The notes: generated by a model not told the origin, from the letters alone. DNA of 64,000 nt from Marisa cornuarietis (GCA_004794655.1 SMMW01000073.1:310001-374000), one strand, 5' to 3'. Counted from the stretch's first letter, positions 49,171-60,965 are shown. Numbers and translations are program-made.

Positions 49171-50247
49171 TATATTAGAATCCAGTGTCGTATTGCCGAC
49201 ATATGGTTCTAATATGAAGAGTTTGATCACAAAGGCAAATCCCTTATCAGCATCGAATTGTCTTGTTGTTTTACAAGCTGCATGTAGTTTCTTCGCGATT
49301 TAGTCAAAACAGTGGCTGGAAACACAGAAAAAAGGATCTGTGGTATTTCATCGTGTCTTGGTGAATCGGTGGCGGGTTTAAATGTTGTGTCAATGCTGAC
49401 TTTTGCGGTTTAATGAGAGGTAGCTCATTCAATCAGTACCTGACATTTGTTTAGTCTGTGTAACAATCGAGATTTGATGTATATCACATTATTCCCTTTG
49501 TTCGATTCTGTGATAACATTTTCCTATTTAACTATGAAAAATAACATAAAGATAAATAAACTGGCGGTAAATAACTACAAAAACCTTCAAGAACAAGGAT
49601 TAACTTGTTTTCTTTGTTTAGAAAAAAATCTAAAACGTTTAAATATATGAAAATACGTAAGCCAGGCCACTGCAAGATTTCCAGCGTTCAAGATCGCTGC
49701 GTGGAAAAGCGCCTCTGAAAGTTCTAATGGAAGCGAAAAATCTGTTCAATCCTAAGCAAAGAAAACTTACAGTAAACATCCAAAATAAGAACTAACATAA
49801 CTACTTAGCATTTTTCCTACAAAACACCTTAAATTCAGCAGTTTCAGTTGAGCTCAGTAAACAAATGTTAAAATTCTTTGTTAAAACAAAAAGTAGTAAA
49901 AAAAATCACTTACTCATTTGGTTAATCCCTTATCACCAATGCACGTCTCGTCATAATGTCAGCCTACCACAATAGTAAGAAACTGAGTAGGACACAAAAG
50001 ACAGAGACAGAGAGATTAAAGCATTTGCGACCCCGTACAACTAATTTATTTTAAGATTACCCTTTGGGTAGCCCCAAGGATTTTTATTTGAGAATAAGGA
50101 CAAGTTTAAGATTAGTAAAAATTTGTTTTACGTTTTGGTTAATATCTGAACTGTTTGAACATGGAAACGTTAACAGGCTAAGTTCAAGCCTGTTAATTAC
50201 ATGCTCGAAAATTGGACCTACCAAGTAATATTTCCACAGGCACACGT

Positions 50248-50303
<56 letters not shown>

Positions 50304-51330
50304 TCTCTCTCTCTCAACCAAACCAATTTCGACAAAAGTTCTTTTATCCTGCCACGCTGTTGAAACTTCTTTTTCCTTTATCGTTGGACTTGCATTTCAG
50401 GGGCAGACCTTCTAATCTGACTTTAAAACTCGCTTTTTTACAAAAACTTTGTCTTGAAATCGAAAACGATATTTCGCTCATTCTAAAGTTCTTCACCGAT
50501 GAACTTTTTCAATGTGTTTTCCCTTTATTGACGCTTATATTTTTTGTTTGTTTGAATGTTGGTTAATTTGGAGCATTTTTATTGGAAATCATTAAGCGTG
50601 CATCCACATAGAGATATTCCCATAAAACTGAAATTTAATGTGTAAACGAGATAGAGAGATAGTCACACATACCTTTCATAATACGTTCAATTCTTTGCTA
50701 ATTGTTGTTTACATTTTTGTCTGTAAGGCAATTAATTTCATCCTGTTAAGTGTTGACATCATTGTTCTTAATAAAACGTTCCATTAAAAATCGACGTCTC
50801 CCCCGCGTCCTTCACTTTATTGTTAAAAAGAAACCTACATGCACACCTTTCTTAAAGAGTATAGGGTTTTCAATAGAGTGTAGTGATGCCAGCGAGTTTT
50901 ACGCACGTATGATGTTTTATGGTAGTTGGAGCCAACAGCACAGCACAGCTGTTATTACTTGGCTACGCGGTAGGGTAATACATCTGAGCTTTGCACTGGT
51001 CGCCCTTTAAAGTGGTTCATTTGCTCTTGACACTCGACAAGCTTCCACTCCGCCAGCTCTGCAAAACACTCATTGGTCCATCTGAAGGACCCAAACAGTG
51101 AAAGGGACCGAATGGAAATGCACTGGCTAATTGTGCATCATTGCCACTTTCTGCAGAGGGGTTTCCACTCCTTGCCGACTCGGTTCCTCTTCCATTAATC
51201 GAAGTCAACGAACTTAGAAATGACCAATCCTACCTGTAATAAATAATCACACCTATTAGAAGTGGAAGCAACAGTGAAGATATTCTGCAGAAACTGCATG
51301 GGCCCATGTCGATGGCCAGATGGCTCGCAA
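49171..51330. other. Intergenic, no gene seen
   Basis: AT-rich, with a CA run at 50250-50300 followed by CT. The plus-strand ORF at 50201-50566 is repeat at its start and has no recognised domain. Confidence 0.45.
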
Positions 51331-51338
51331 CTGCTAGT

Positions 51339-52175
51339 AGGATATGTCGCTGTGTGTGACAGCAGAGCAACTAAGTAACGAACTGTATTCCCTGACACAC
51401 TTCATTCTGTGCTGCTATGGAATACATGGTTCAGCATCAAAGGTCACCCATCATGCTCTGACGGACCAAAGCTCTTGCTCAACAACCGTCTTACCGTGGC
51501 TAAAATATTTTATATATTCAAAAACATGGGCTTAAATTTTATGACTTTGAAGACGATAGCGAAACTGCAGAGCCACGCTGTGCGGTAAGGCCACAATCGT
51601 GGCCCATCGTGCAAAGAGAGAATCACGATTGTGGAGCAATCGCGCTTTGCCGGTAAAGCCACCTTCGTGGCATATCGCTACAGAGTTTATTATCATTTGC
51701 CTGCATGAATATACCATGGCATACTTGGCCTATCAGAAAAATCTTTTTCTATCGATGCTTGGAGATGACGCTGAAATGAAAAGGAAGGCAGCAAGTGGAC
51801 GTAATAAAAACCATTCATCAAGCAGCTGGTGGGTCTCAAAAGCAAGTCAGAAAATTTAAACCTCCAAAACTAAAGCAGAGTGCTAAAACGTTGCAAGGCT
51901 TACTGCCATCAGTGGAGGACCTCACACTGGAACTACCTCTCACAAAGCATCTTTCAGATGAAGAACTCCAGTAGCTTGTCACTCAGCACTTTATCAGTCA
52001 GATACCTTGCTACTCACAGGGAGTCGAAGGCTGTGTCAGGACAGTGAGTGGGGCATCCAAGTCAGTTTATGGGATGGATGCAAGGGATGGCTACATTCGA
52101 GATGTCATCAAGTCAAGAGACTTTATGCCATCATGTCAGACTAAGGAAGAGTTTCAATTACTGCCTGACTAGAAA
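51339..52175 (+). pseudogene. Degenerate ORF, probable C-terminal part of an unnamed repetitive protein
   Basis: The clearest part is at 52000-52170, reading IPCYSQGVEGCVRTVSGAS and then GMDARDGYIRDVIKSRDFMP. From memory this resembles the C-terminal end of the multi-copy invertebrate protein whose Cys-rich part is at 42.6-43.0 kb. Stops (for example in LSDEELQ*) and frame changes show that it is dead. Upstream, two tandem copies of about 40 bases (51570-51610 and 51640-51680) each contain a GCCAC-GTGGC hairpin. Confidence 0.45.
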
Positions 52176-53040
52176 CGAAAACTGATGCCTGTACTATTTA
52201 TAATTTTAGTCTGACAGTGCACATGTTATCAGAAACTGATCTTATCTTGCAGTTATTAAATATAGACATTTTGATAAAACAGTTGAAGTAACATGACTTT
52301 TGCTTTTCGGGGCAGACAACGGAAGGTTTATTTGTTATACATTTTTTAACTCCGCATAGCTGGTTTTACAAGACCCCAAATGTGACTGTTGATCTGTTAC
52401 AATTCATTGGATGATGCTAAACCTTAATGCACATTTTAAGGTAGAAAGGGTATACTCGAAAACGATACAGTTTTCAGACAGAAGTTTGCAGTTTAGCGTG
52501 TAGTTGCCTGACGTTAATAAATTACATTCAATTTCCCAAGGAATAGTAATTTTTCTTCTCTTTTTTGCATCAGATAATATGTGAGCTTTGTTTTGATTAA
52601 ACAAAGCGGATTTAGTGGTAAAGAGGTGTTATTTGCGATCGGCTTAGTCGATGTGTGTGTGTGTCATCCTGGCGGTACGCCATGACACTTAAAATCTTTG
52701 TTGGATTTTACAGTCAATCTCTAAACAGTTTTTTTTTGCCGATATCTATCTCTTATTATGTGTTTTGATAAACTTTCCCTCCGAGGACCAGGTATGGCAG
52801 ATTTTTTGCAAATTTTTGTTTTGGGTATAGCGAAGATGACTATTAAAGTGTGCAAAAACTGAAGCCAGCTCATGAAATCATTCGGGTAAAAAACATTGTG
52901 CCTTTAGTTCTAATTTATGATGACATCTACCTAATTTACTGTCAAAAATAACCTCATTAAGATAAAGGCGGGAAAATAATCACAAAAACACTAAATTTAT
53001 TTGTTCAGTAATAGTTCGAAAACGTTATATAGGTATATAT
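52176..53040. other. Intergenic, left flank of Gypsy element
   Basis: No gene seen and no sequence matching the 3' LTR, so the expected 5' LTR of the element is absent here. Confidence 0.45.
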
Positions 53041-53271
53041 ATAGGTTTTTTTTTCTTGTTGTTTCGGTCGGTCGGTCACTTGCGCCGCGGACGACGTGTC
53101 GGATCGCGCTGTCGGTTTTGTTTTCTCGGTCCGTTTACGCACTCTTTTATCTTCTTGGCGTCCGCCAATTGTGCTGCCAGCTTTTCCTTCTGTCTGTTCC
53201 GGCAGCTCAGTGGTAGGTCGGACGGTTCACTGTTCTTCCTGATCGAGCCCTGTTCTCTGTTTGTTTCCCCC

Positions 53272-54165
53272 ATGTCAGAGCTGGAGGAAGCCGTGGCCAC
53301 GCGCACGCGTGCGCAGATGGCAGCGCGCAGTGAGGAGTCGAGTCCGTCGTTTGGGGGCGGTGCTGAGGATGGCGAGTCACCCGTACGTCGGGTCTCACCA
53401 TCACCATCCGCGATGCCTGGGAGTCAGTTCGGAGAGCTCGCCTTTGAGAGGTATTTACGCATAGGCAAGGAGCTAGGGCTATCGGGCGGGGAGCTGATAG
53501 ATTTTGCCAAAGAACGAGAGGAGAGGGAGAGGGAGAGAGAGGAGAGAGAAGAGAGGATCCGATTTGAGGAGCTTCGTCGCGATATGGAGATCGCCAGGCT
53601 CAGTAACGGTGGTGAGAGGCACATTAGGCCAAGCATGGAGGCTGAGTCTATGCGCCTCAAGACACCGCCGTTTGAAGGAACGGAAGATCTAGAGACATAC
53701 CTCCGCCAATTTGAACGTTGGGCCAAAATATTGAACTGGGACCCCAACACCTGGGCAGTGAGACTGGGTACACTGCTGAAAGGGAAGGCCCGGGACGTAC
53801 ATGCAAGCCTCAGTGAGGATGATGCAGAGGACTATGACAAGCTAAAAGTCGCCCTCCTGACGAGTTTCCGCCTGACGGCCGAAACCTACAGACGTAAACT
53901 GAGAGCCTCCCGACGAGAAGGAGGGGAAACTTTCCAGCAATACGTAGCCAGGGCCGGTTTATACCTTTCACGTTGGCTAGAACTGGCGGGCAAGAAAGCC
54001 ACGTTCGAAGAATTGCGGGACATGTTGCTGATGAAGAACTCATAAATGGCGTGCCTCTCGAGTTGGCTACATTCATCCGTGAAAGAGCGCCTAGAAACGT
54101 AGAGGAAGCGGCGACTTTGGCCCAGCAGTTCACAGAGGCGAGGGATGCAGCTCGGAGTCATCGAA
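53272..54165 (+). pseudogene. Gypsy gag, capsid part (frameshifted)
   Basis: The start chosen is the ATG of MSELEEAVATRTRAQM; the frame is open further upstream into the leader. A Glu/Arg-rich coiled region (about residues 83-105) precedes a retrotransposon capsid-type region with LKTPPFEGTEDLETYLRQFE, WAVRLGTLLKGKA and YDKLKVALLTSF. A frameshift near 54020-54028 moves the end of gag (DEELINGVPLELATFI, TLAQQFTEAR) into another frame. Confidence 0.8.
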
Positions 54166-54166
54166 C

Positions 54167-54720
54167 ATGCACCACCCCAAGTCCCCAGGAGGAGGACCCA
54201 GGAGGAGAGGCGGGCGCAGCGCCCGCCCCAGACCACACCCGAAAAAACATTTTTGTTTTCACTGCGGACAGGGGGGGCACATGAGGAGGGACTGCCCGAG
54301 GCTTGAAAGGGAGTCTATAACCAGAGACTTGACGGTGTCAGCAGTTCAGACAGTCGACGCTGACGAAAGACCAGAACGGGTGCTGTGTATCCAGAGCGCC
54401 GAAGGAGCGAGATGCCAGCGTTTCAGGAAAAGCATCCGCATAAATGGTCGTCAGGTCACGGCATTGCGCGACACGGGGTCGGACCTTTTGTGCGTGAGGA
54501 GTAGCCTCGTCCGAGCCTTCCGCCTTACCGGACGGAGCAGGCGAATACTTTACGCCAACTCAGGATCGACGCTAGCTCCGACGGCCATCGTTAACCTGGA
54601 ATCGCCATATTACCACGGGAGTGTGGAGGCTGCGCTCGTCCCAACACTGGCGGAAGATGTGGTGATTGGCAACAGGCTCACGACGGGACAAAGCGGAGCT
54701 GCAACTACCGGTGCTCGGAG
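54167..54720 (+). pseudogene. Gypsy zinc knuckle and aspartic protease
   Basis: In a third frame: the CCHC zinc knuckle CFHCGQGGHMRRDC at 54254-54295, then a protease-like region with ALRDTGSDLLCVRSSLV (active-site D-T-G) and VVIGNRL near the end. It probably belonged to the gag-protease frame. Confidence 0.8.
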
Positions 54721-55184
54721 AAACGCCGTGCGTGTGCCCACCCGCATGGACCAGGCCTCGGTACATACGGAAGCACAAGACGGAGGCCCTGACCAAGAAC
54801 TATGTCGAGCTGCTGGGAGTGGGAGACGAGGAGATGGCTAGGATGCAGGAGGAGGACGAAAGTTTGCAGCAGGTCAGGCGCCTAGCAGACGAGGGGCGGC
54901 CGCTTTCGACACAGGGCACCGGATCCACTGCGTTTGTGCAGCACCAGGGATTGTTATGGCGACAGTACGCCCAGCCTGGTGGGGCCGTGCACGAACAAGT
55001 GGTCGTCCCGAAGCCCCTAAGGCATGAATTGTTACAGGCGGCCCACCTGTCGGCCTCAGGAGGGCACCTGGGGTCACGTAAGACGCGCGACAGGGTGTGG
55101 CGCGGGTATTACTGGCCAGGGATGTGCAGCGACATCCGGCGTTTTTGTGCCACATGCACCGGGTGCCAAGAAAGGAGGGCGTAG
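54720..55184 (+). pseudogene. Gypsy integrase N-terminal HHCC domain
   Basis: A frame containing KNYVELLGV, an acidic stretch, the block LLWRQYAQPGG, VVPKPLRHELLQAAH and the zinc-binding H-x(n)-H-x(n)-C-x2-C motif (HLSASGGHLGSRKTRDRV, then CATCTGCQ), ending at a stop at 55184. No DDE core follows. It comes right after the protease, with no reverse transcriptase between. Confidence 0.75.
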
Positions 55185-55698
55185 TACGAGTACGGACTTG
55201 CACGCAGGTATCTACATGTGTGTGGGTGTGTGTTTTTTTTTTTTTGGTGAGGTGTTCTCGCTTTCTTATTGGTTCTTCAACCAGTTTGTGCTGGTGTCTG
55301 CTAGCAGTCTTAGAGGGTATCGCGCAGTTTTTTGTTTTCTCGGTAGGCTGTTGAAGTCTTGGGACCTTGCTTTCTGTTGGGCTTTTTGTTATACCCGCCT
55401 TGTGCTAATTGCGACACGAGTCATTCGTTTGCCTCAGTGCTGCCCCTGCCTTTTAATCCTAGGAGGGGGAAGTCTTGGTCCTTGCTGCTGGTTGTTTTTT
55501 TGTTTTTTTTGTTTTTTTTGTTTTTTTTTTTCTTCTCCATGCACACAGCGTGGGTAAGGATGTTTTCTCCGCCTGAACATATATCTGTATGTTCGGTGGG
55601 TCGTTTCTTTTCCGTTTCGAGCATTTGAGCTTCCTCTCTCTCCAGCTACTTTCTTCTGTCTCGACACGCGGTGGTCAACTCCGCGATGCTTCGTTCTT
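55185..55698 (+). other. Non-coding spacer of the Gypsy element
   Basis: T-rich tracts (for example 55494-55535) with no recognised domain, between the integrase fragment and the polypurine tract. Either 3' untranslated sequence or the scar of a large pol deletion. Confidence 0.5.
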
Positions 55699-55710
55699 AG
55701 GAGGGGGATG
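55699..55710 (+). promoter_or_regulatory. Polypurine tract
   Basis: AGGAGGGGGATG directly abuts the LTR start, the position where plus-strand priming occurs in LTR retroelements. Confidence 0.75.
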
Positions 55711-57381
55711 TGTCGCGTGTCTGCGATTTTCATTTCAGTTTTCCTGTCTTACTCGATTTCTGCTGGCCTGTCTTGGGGGTACGCGGACGGACGAGGGGTG
55801 GGGGGGGCCATGTCGCATCAGGCGACAGGTCATTTATCTGCTACCCTGTCCGCCCCGCGGACCTCAGGCCTCAGACCCGCGCGAGGCTCGCAGTGTCATC
55901 TTCACGCGTCAGTTGCTCGCAGGGTCATCGGCAGGTATGTTCGGGGCCGGGTGTCATCCCCCCCTCTCTTACCTTTTGCCACCCTCTCCCCGCGCGGGCA
56001 GTTTGTGGCGCGTTTTTGGGTCCGAGGGAGTTTTCTTCGGTATCGGTCAGTGCCGGACGTGCCGGTAGACCGGGGCCTTGCCAGCCAGCTCTTTATGGTT
56101 TGACCAGATCGACCGATCGACTTTTCACGAGCCGTTTGGGTGAGTGTTCGTTTTTTTGGTTCCGCACCATCTAGTTCTTAGGGGTTCAGGGCTGCGGATG
56201 TGGGTTTGCGTGAAAGCAGGCAGAATGTTGTGTGTGCATTGCTGTTGGATGTCTATTATTTTGGGTGTGCTCGGTGTGCGGGAGGTAGTTTGCTGTTTTC
56301 TGTTTGCTGATCCGCGAGTCGCGGCGCTTGTGTGCGACTGTATCTTTGTTGTTGTTATTGTTGTTGGGATCAGCTCACGTTGAGAAATGTATTCTAGAAT
56401 GTACTGTTGTGTGAGAGCCCGTAGCTGAGAGCGGGGCTTAGAGAGGAAGCTTTGTTTTAACCACATGCTGATGGAGGTTTGCTATGTTTCCTCCACAGGC
56501 TCCTATTCTTCTTATTCGTATTCGTCATTATCGTCGTTTTCGTCATTATCTTCAGCTTCATGTCCTCTTGAGAACGCCCCCCCTGCCAAATCCCCTCTTT
56601 ACTCTTCATAACACAGTCATCGGATCATCGCTTTTGTCTCCCTCATCGCCGACTCTTGGGCACGTGACTCGGCTGCGTCCCCGGGACGACCAAGCCCTCC
56701 TCAGGAGTTGCAGGCGGACGGAGCTGCGCGCGGGAGCCCATGTGACCACTGGGCTGCTCGGGTTTCAGACCTGCAGAGGTGTGCTGGACAGACCGGAGGA
56801 GGGAGGGAGCCTGTGCTGTGAGACAGTCTGCTCCTCCACTACTATACCGCAGTGTGTGCGGGTGTCGTGTCCCCTGCTCCACCCCTCCCCTCTCTCAGGT
56901 GGGCCAGCGCTGGAGCGTTGCGCAGGACAGGCGAGCCACAGGACAGTGAACATTGTGACGGGCAGTTGCTCCCCAGGGCCACGCTGCGGCGTGTGCAGTG
57001 TTGTGTCCCCTGCATCACCCCATCCCCTTTTTGTTTTGTGTGTTCCACCCTTTGTGTGTGTGTGTGTGGGTACCCCCCCACCTTTTGCTCGGGGTGTTTT
57101 TTTGCTACGTATATGTGGGTGCTTGGGCACGCACAGGCGTTACATTAGTTTTATCTGTGCTCCTCTTTTGTTTTTTTCTTTATTTTATTTTGTTTTTTCT
57201 TCTGTGTATAATAAATTTGTTTGTACTGTTCCTCTGTCTTTGTTTTGGTCTACGCTCATCCATAGTTCGATAGGCACGTCCGGTCCCACCCCTGGCCGAT
57301 TGAGCGAGTGTGTGAGCGTGGCGGCTGAGTGAGTGGCTGCGTTTGTGCTTCCCAGCGGCTCCGGGGGGCGTGACCGCGACA
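55711..57381 (+). repeat. 3' LTR of Gypsy element
   Basis: 1671 bp starting TGTCGCG and ending CGCGACA, which are short inverted repeats. AATAAA near 57209 is a probable polyadenylation signal. Clear relative of the solo LTR at 21595-23156. Confidence 0.85.
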
Positions 57382-57473
57382 ATACACATACAAGAAAACT
57401 CACATGCAATCATTTTTAACATTTCTTTGTCCGTTCATTTGTCCATCATTTCCTTAGTAATGTCAAATCTTAC

Positions 57474-58662
57474 CGTAATAATCCGTTTCTTGTACTCTTG
57501 AAGTGTAACTTTACCGTCCTCTGAAAATATTAACACAGCTTGATTTTTTTTTAAGCATTATGTGATTTAACACAAATTAATAGACACTGAGTGATAAATC
57601 ATATTAGAAACACTGATGGCTACCAATTGTTTTCCAGAGAAAAATCAAGATCACGCTTGAGTCAAATATAACTGTCTCAAAAATCTTGTTTAATAGTTAT
57701 CAAACTCACTGTTTATGTCCACGATTTTGAAGATGGAATCAACAGCCGCTTTAGAGATCATGTTATCCCGCCTTCCATCCAGTTCGTCGTAATAGAGAAA
57801 CGAATCCTCGAGTTCAAATTGGAGCACTCCGGGGGGTTCAAGTGCGGCGTACTCTTGAAAGTTCATCATTTCATCGCCTTCGAAATAAGATTTATAAAAG
57901 CAATATTTTGACTTTGAGAGGCTCAAATAATTCGACATGTCTTTTTTTTCTTTGTATTTTATTTTACACGGCACTGCATCTAATACTTTCTCTGGTCTGA
58001 TCCACTTGTGTATAAATAAAGTTGTATTGTATTAAATTGTAAAAGCGCCACCAGTTTTTCAACATACAGTACTTTACATGGCTGCTTATTATTCAATATT
58101 AATAGATTTCAATACATACAGTTGAAAACCTTATACATAAATTAAAACATATATATATATATATATTTCGCAGAAATTATCATCATTATCCTAAAAATGG
58201 TGTGAGCTTTTATGGAGTTTTATCCTAGCCAAAGCCAGGTTCTCCGCAAATTGAAAACAAAATTTAAATGGAGGACTTCAAGGGCTATCTAAAATTAATC
58301 AAAATGCCAAGTCGTTCTTCTGTCGGATACCATTCAATGATCAAGATATCAGTGAGAATGACCTACAGTGAATCGAGTGGAGCAGAATATATATAAAAAC
58401 ATGTTGATGAATTAAAGTTAATGAATTAATTAAAATGATTAAATTTCCATCTTCAATAAAGATAATTGTTAAGCATATTTCTGTTGCTTGTCCGCAAAAA
58501 AATATGGTTGACCCGTTTAAAAATGGCGAACCGAGCTTATGATGCGGGGCACGCACACACAGAGGATGTCAGGTTTTTTTCATCAAAACAATAACAGTGA
58601 CACTTTATTTATACCTTCATGGCAGCGACACTAATCGTTCGCTATCAGCAATACAACATAAA

Positions 58663-58694
<32 letters not shown>

Positions 58695-59172
58695 ATGATT
58701 ACGGTTTGTGTCTCCAATAAAAAAAATACATTTTCAATTCAATGCGCGTGACTGCGCCATCCCCATCTTGGTCAAAAATTGGCAAATTCCTTTTTCTCAA
58801 TACTGGTGTCGTCACTGAAATAAAAATTATTATACGCGCTGTCAAAAATATCGGCTTTGTTTTTCTTTACTTTTATCTTTGTGCAGGTTCTGTTATTATT
58901 TCAAGCGTTTGCATTATTATTACACTTCTTTATCACAATAGGCAAAGTATTTAATGTAAGTTTCGTCCGCATATTTAAACTACTGACCATTTTTCGTTCG
59001 CAGCTACTGGCTACAGGTAAAGTGTATTCCTTGCAAAACATTTTACGTTAATGAGCAGAAAAGCCATAGCATTTGATAACAATGTGTAGATGCTTTTTTG
59101 AGTTCACCGTGAAACGTCTGATGCTTACCAAGACACAGCGAGTAGAACACCAAACAGGATGTTAATCTTCAT
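57474..59172 (-). pseudogene. EF-hand gene F, frameshifted copy of gene E
   Basis: Exons in transcript order: 59172-59129 (MKINILFGVLLAVS), 58838-58703, 57877-57710, 57520-57474. In the second exon an extra T in a run of five (plus-strand 58767-58775 region) puts a stop right after KKEFANF, just before an EF loop that would otherwise read DQDGDGAVTRIE. A second indel near the exon end is also needed to reach the donor in phase. The next exons are intact: NFQEYAALEPPG, divergent loop 3 DGRRDNMISKAA, and EF-hand 4 DINKDGKVTLQE. The last exon is gone, cut off by the Gypsy LTR at 57381. Three faults make this a pseudogene, although all splice sites seen are preserved. Confidence 0.78.
58663..58700 (-). 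repeat. CTG/GAT repeat at intron 3 donor of gene F
   Basis: Shorter version of the repeat in gene E at the same position (ATC then CAG in gene orientation). Confidence 0.85.
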
Positions 59173-59612
59173 GGAGATAAACGCTCGTCTGAAATGGAGT
59201 AAAATGTTTTCCGATTTCTTTACAAGAAAGATACCTAATTCAGTCAATTTATCAATCTTTGGTATTCAGCAATGAGTACATTTTTAAATTTTAATTTCTT
59301 CTAAAATATTTTTACTATGTATACATCATTATTTAATAAAAACGCATTAGGTTACATCTCCTGTTAACATTAAATACGCAGACAATATGTACCCGAAGTT
59401 GTATAAAAAAATGTCAGTTTCCAAATCCTAAGAATATTTAGCTAATCATATTGTTAGAAGAGTAAGAATGCTTTTTGATAGAATATTTTGTTCAAGAAAT
59501 TTGCCTTAAAGTAAAGCTTTGGTGAATTTAACTGGCCAAGTAAAAAGAACAAATAATGGATAAAAGATGCTCACATACAATGTGTGCATTAACGGCTTAC
59601 TAATGAAAAATT

Positions 59613-59645
<33 letters not shown>

Positions 59646-59782
59646 AGCGCATGCTAACACAGTCATCAAGAAAATTTACTCTTAGTTTCTTTACCCCGCA
59701 ACGTTCATATTTGCATTCGTTTGCATTACCACTTCAGTAAGCCTTTCAGTTCTCTGTACCTTACACAGTAAAATAAACTTAC

Positions 59783-59920
59783 CGCTTGACTTCAGTCAGC
59801 AGAAGCACTACTGGACGAGTCGTAGTGTCTCTGGCAGGAAGATGGAGTGCAAAATATATACACTACCTCTAAATGAACAGAAAAGTACGATGGAATTATG
59901 CCTGTCAAAAAGAAAATCTC
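59783..59920 (-). promoter_or_regulatory. Promoter and 5' UTR exon of gene F
   Basis: Donor CAAGCG|GTAAGTT at 59783, exon with GAGACACTACGACTCGTC, TATA box TATATATTTT at about 59851-59860, and the AGATTTTCTTTTTGACAGGC element upstream. Intact compared with gene E. Confidence 0.6.
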
Positions 59921-60320
59921 CACTTCTTTTTAAGTATTCAGTAATCGTTGTCCCAACGCAGGTGTGTCTGAACAAACATCAAGACAGTGTTTAATAACGT
60001 GGCAGTAATTACGGATGATGATAATGATATTAATCATTATTATTATTTCTGCTTTAAAATCATTTCTTTAAAAGCGTTATTTTTGTGCAAAAGATTTTAA
60101 GTAAGAGTTCAAAAAGGGACCAAGTCCTTTCATTTTCTTTTTTCCTCAATTTGTGTTTGAAATATTCTTTATATTTAGTAGTCAGCTAAAGAATAATCAA
60201 AATAAATCGTTTCATTTCGACAAAAAAGAAGTTACGGTGACTTGAACAAAATCATGATTATAAATATAGTAATGCTGCCTATTAATCTTTTAACAATATT
60301 GAAGATGTGAAGAAATTCAA

Positions 60321-60845
60321 TACTGATGTTAACGATGCTGAAGAAAAGTAGATTTTTGGCCGCCCTGCAAATTATTTCGCTTCCACTCATAAAAGTGACG
60401 AGCGTCCATCGAGTTTACCTGGCGTTACTCATTGGTCGTGTGAGAGTGTTTACAAGCCCAAGGGCATTAATCACACTGAAACTTGACAAAAGAAAATTAT
60501 AGTTACATCCCTTGATTGTGGAATGGGATGCAGAGGTGATGAACAATAAAATGTATGTGGATTGCAAGGTAAAATAATGAACATCGATTTCCTGTCCTTC
60601 ATAATGTTATTTGACTTTATTTGCCTGGTAAAAACATTTCTGGAACACTTTACTTCTACAATATTTTCAGATTATTCCTGTATCCACAAACCAGCTATTA
60701 AATATAATAGTCAAGGTCGTCGTTCAGGAGGTGTGTGTGTGTGTGTGGTGTTTTGTTGTTGTTGTTGTATGTGCAAACATGATTATCCTTGATATAAGTT
60801 GATATATATCTCTCTCTATATATATATATATGTAGATATATAATA
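60321..60845. other. Intergenic, no gene seen
   Basis: No recognised ORF. Short GT and TTG repeats near 60731-60770 and a TA run near 60800-60830. Confidence 0.4.
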
Positions 60846-60965
60846 ATATAATAATAATAATAATATAGTGAATTTATACAGCGCCATATCCCTATGAACA
60901 GGCTCATGGCGCTTTACATCCACACAACCCACCCCCAAAATGGTCTCACGGAGTGAACAGGTGAA
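60845..60965. repeat. Interspersed repeat end
   Basis: An AATAATA run leads into ATACAGCGCCATATCCCTAT, then AACAGGCTCATGGCGCTTTA. The near-palindromic GCGCC-GGCGC core and the A/T tail look like the end of a SINE or LINE. Confidence 0.45.

Larger units (their letters stand above)
53041..57381 (+). mobile_element. Ty3/Gypsy-type LTR retroelement, 5'-truncated and internally deleted
   Basis: GC-rich block in AT-rich surroundings. Order seen: leader, gag, zinc knuckle, protease, HHCC zinc-binding domain of integrase, non-coding spacer, polypurine tract, LTR (55711-57381). Missing: 5' LTR, reverse transcriptase, RNase H and the integrase catalytic core. The left boundary is set by base composition and is approximate. 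The right boundary is firm: sequence of duplicated unit 2 resumes at 57382-57390. The solo LTR at 21.6-23.2 kb belongs to the same or a closely related family. Confidence 0.8.
57383..60320. repeat. Segmental duplication unit 2 (contains gene F)
   Basis: Matches unit 1 from about 44303 to 47840. The left end is cut exactly by the LTR, so the part of the unit holding the last exon is missing here. Confidence 0.8.

Noticed and set aside
53056..53271. Upstream extension of the gag frame
   Set aside because: The open frame continues 5' of the first good ATG at 53272, but this part looks like untranslated leader and has no capsid features.
56484..57332. 282-residue plus-strand ORF
   Set aside because: Lies wholly inside the LTR, is Pro/Cys-rich from GC-rich sequence, and has no matching frame in the solo LTR.
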